Assembly: GCF_025780085.1 (NCBI RefSeq)
Contig: NZ_JAOXHL010000001.1
Span: 186,001 to 250,000, forward strand
Length of the DNA stretch: 64,000 bases
From: Ureaplasma miroungigenitalium
GTDB taxonomy: Bacteria; Bacillota_I; Bacilli_A; Mycoplasmatales; Mycoplasmoidaceae
Direction: 5' to 3'
The position numbers and the translations under genes are program-made. The stretch's first letter is position 1, and every line of letters begins with the position of its first letter. The notes below the pieces were generated by a model. That model saw nothing but the letters and a program-made list of their open reading frames with translations. It had not been told where the DNA came from and searched no databases. Below, piece after piece: positions 62,341 through 64,000 of this stretch.

Positions 62341-64000
62341 CTATTTATTTTTCTTTCTTTTAAATCATGGTACTCGTTTTTTCTCAGTCGGTTCTTTTTG
62401 TTCGTGCGATTTTACTAAGAATTCGTTGCTTACTTCGACTTGTTTTACATCTAATTGATCGTTTTCGAAAGCTTCAAGCATTTCAGCATATTCTAATGCT
62501 AATAAATCATCATAATCATTATCAACATTTGATGATTCGTGTTTTTCTGGTTTATCGTTTTTTGGTAATTCATTAAAGTCTTTTAAACAAACATCGCCAG
62601 CTTTAAGTGGTTGTTCATCTTTTAAGTAATGTACGTCATTTGTTTCTTGATATTTTTTCATATTATCTAAAATAATTTGACGTTGATCTAAAATTTTGAA
62701 TTTATTATTAACGTTAGCGTTTTCTTCGTCAGAATATTTTTTGATTAAATCCAGTTTTTCTTTTTGTAATTCTTCTTGTGAGCCTGTCGGAACTGGGTCA
62801 ACATCAATTTTAATTTCTTCATCAGTAACTACATTTTTCACTAATAACATTTCTGGCGATGATTCAGCAACTACTTCTTGAACTTCACCATCATTTTGTT
62901 TATGTTCTAAGTCTTTAATCATTGATTCATAATGTTTAATTTCTTTGTCAACATAATAATTAATGTCTTCATTGACAGCGGTGGTTTTTTTTGGTGAATC
63001 TTTAATAGATAAACTTTCTTTGTTTGTGCTACTTTCGATTTCTTCTTCTTCGTCGTCTAATTCTTCATCATTAACCATTTCTGGTTCACTATTATGGTGT
63101 GTGTCTTTTTCAAAGATCATGTCCACATTCGCTTCGTTTTTTCACATAGGTTCAGATTCGTGATGTAATGCATTGGCATTTAAATCCTTTTGATGCATTG
63201 CGTGTAAGTAATCTTCTTCAATTAGAATTTCTTCATAACCAACACTATCAGCTAAAGCTTCTTTTTCGCTAACTGTTTGTTGAGTTTCGTATTTTTCTAA
63301 AAAATCATTGTATTCTGATTCTAATTTAGCTTGCTCTTCTTTGTTTAAGTAAACCGGTTGTTCAAGTTCACGATTTTCATCAATTAAAGGATCTTTAGTT
63401 GCTTCTATAGATTCTTCTTCTACTGTTTCTAAAATCGGTTGGTTGAAATTAACCTTTAAACCGCTAGCAGATTGAATTACTGCTGAGGAAATATCATTCA
63501 CATCAACATCGCTTTTCAATGTACTTGTTGAACATGTTGTTGGTGCAGCAGTTTCATCAATTGGTAAATTATTATAAATTTCTGGTTGGAAATCTGAATG
63601 TTTTTTATCTGATTCTAATTTTGCATTGCCTTGTGGCGCAACAGGTGTTGTAGATGATGGGATGTCTTTTAGTTTTGACACCATTTGTTGAAAATTGCGA
63701 TCGTTTAGGAAATCTTTACGAACACGGTAGTCATATTCAGTAAACTCTGCTGGAATCCGGTCAACACCAAGACCAACACTTGCTCATTCTTGTTCAAATT
63801 CAGGATTAGTTTTAGCTTGAATAATTGATAATAAATATAAAAGAATCAATTGAATATCTAATGACGCTTCCAATTCTGCTTTTTGTTCTGTGAAATCTTC
63901 TTCATCATGAATATGTTTTGTAATGTGGTGGTCTTCTAATTCTAGAACATCGTATTTCATGTTTTTGATGTTTAATGATAGTTCATCTAAACATTTTAAG
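62341..64000 (-). CDS. Large acidic hypothetical protein (5' end outside window)
   Basis: At least 553 residues; the frame is open to the window edge. The visible N-terminal part is helical (LDIQLILLYLLSIIQAKTNP). The rest is strongly acidic and low-complexity, with runs such as EELDDEEEEIE, Ser/Thr linkers and a basic end (EKKRVPWFKRKKNK). Three TGA codons are Trp. Such acidic, disordered proteins occur in mycoplasma cytoskeleton or attachment structures, but nothing here proves that role. Co-transcribed with the helical gene downstream. Confidence 0.75.

Overview
Organism. This is low-GC DNA from a mollicute (Mycoplasma/Ureaplasma relatives). Most chromosomal genes only read through if UGA is tryptophan: obg, nadE, pheS, pheT, leuS, nusA, infB, hsdR, guaA and others carry in-frame TGA at conserved Trp positions. 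Gene order is typical of mollicutes or Firmicutes: obg-nadE, pheST, nusA-rnpM-infB-rbfA, rplU-prp-rpmA and a tRNA cluster. BspA-like leucine-rich-repeat lipoproteins would fit a mucosal, perhaps trichomonad-associated, mycoplasma. I do not commit to a species.

Layout. 1-20.2 kb is a housekeeping block: obg, nadE, pheS, pheT, truA, leuS, a proline iminopeptidase, lemA, an rRNA/tRNA methylase, holA, an ECF S component, then nusA-rnpM-infB-rbfA. 20.3-46 kb is an accessory island. It opens with a type I restriction system (hsdR, hsdS, hsdM) that has a silent inverted hsdS cassette and a tyrosine recombinase, which together look like a shufflon. Next comes a 9.06-kb foreign segment (29117-38177) bracketed by an 875-bp direct repeat of the hsdM 5' region. 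It is a collapsed Tn1549-like conjugative element: MobC, relaxase, a type II restriction-modification pair, an SSB-like protein, a helicase fragment, truncated RepA and membrane proteins. The island ends with two BspA-like lipoproteins, one of them broken by two homopolymer slips, and a third lipoprotein. At 46.03-46.5 kb there is a promoter-to-terminator unit that folds extensively and matches no RNA family I know. 46.5-64 kb returns to core genes, nearly all on the minus strand: nrnA, a p37/Cypl-type ABC transporter with a fused double permease, xpt-guaA, an FAD dehydrogenase, a HAD phosphatase, rplU-prp-rpmA, trmN6, five tRNAs (Tyr, Gln, Lys, Leu, Gly), a sigma-like small protein, folD and two large acidic or coiled-coil proteins.

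How parts work together. HsdR, HsdM and the switchable HsdS would give a restriction system whose target changes by DNA inversion; the recombinase beside it is the obvious candidate enzyme. The foreign segment adds a second, fixed restriction-modification pair. It has lost its transfer apparatus and carries no recombinase of its own, so it is probably immobile unless helped. Prp and bL27 form a known protease-substrate pair. xpt and guaA form a purine-salvage unit. All element genes use TGG for Trp and end in TAA or TAG, so they remain translatable under the mollicute code.
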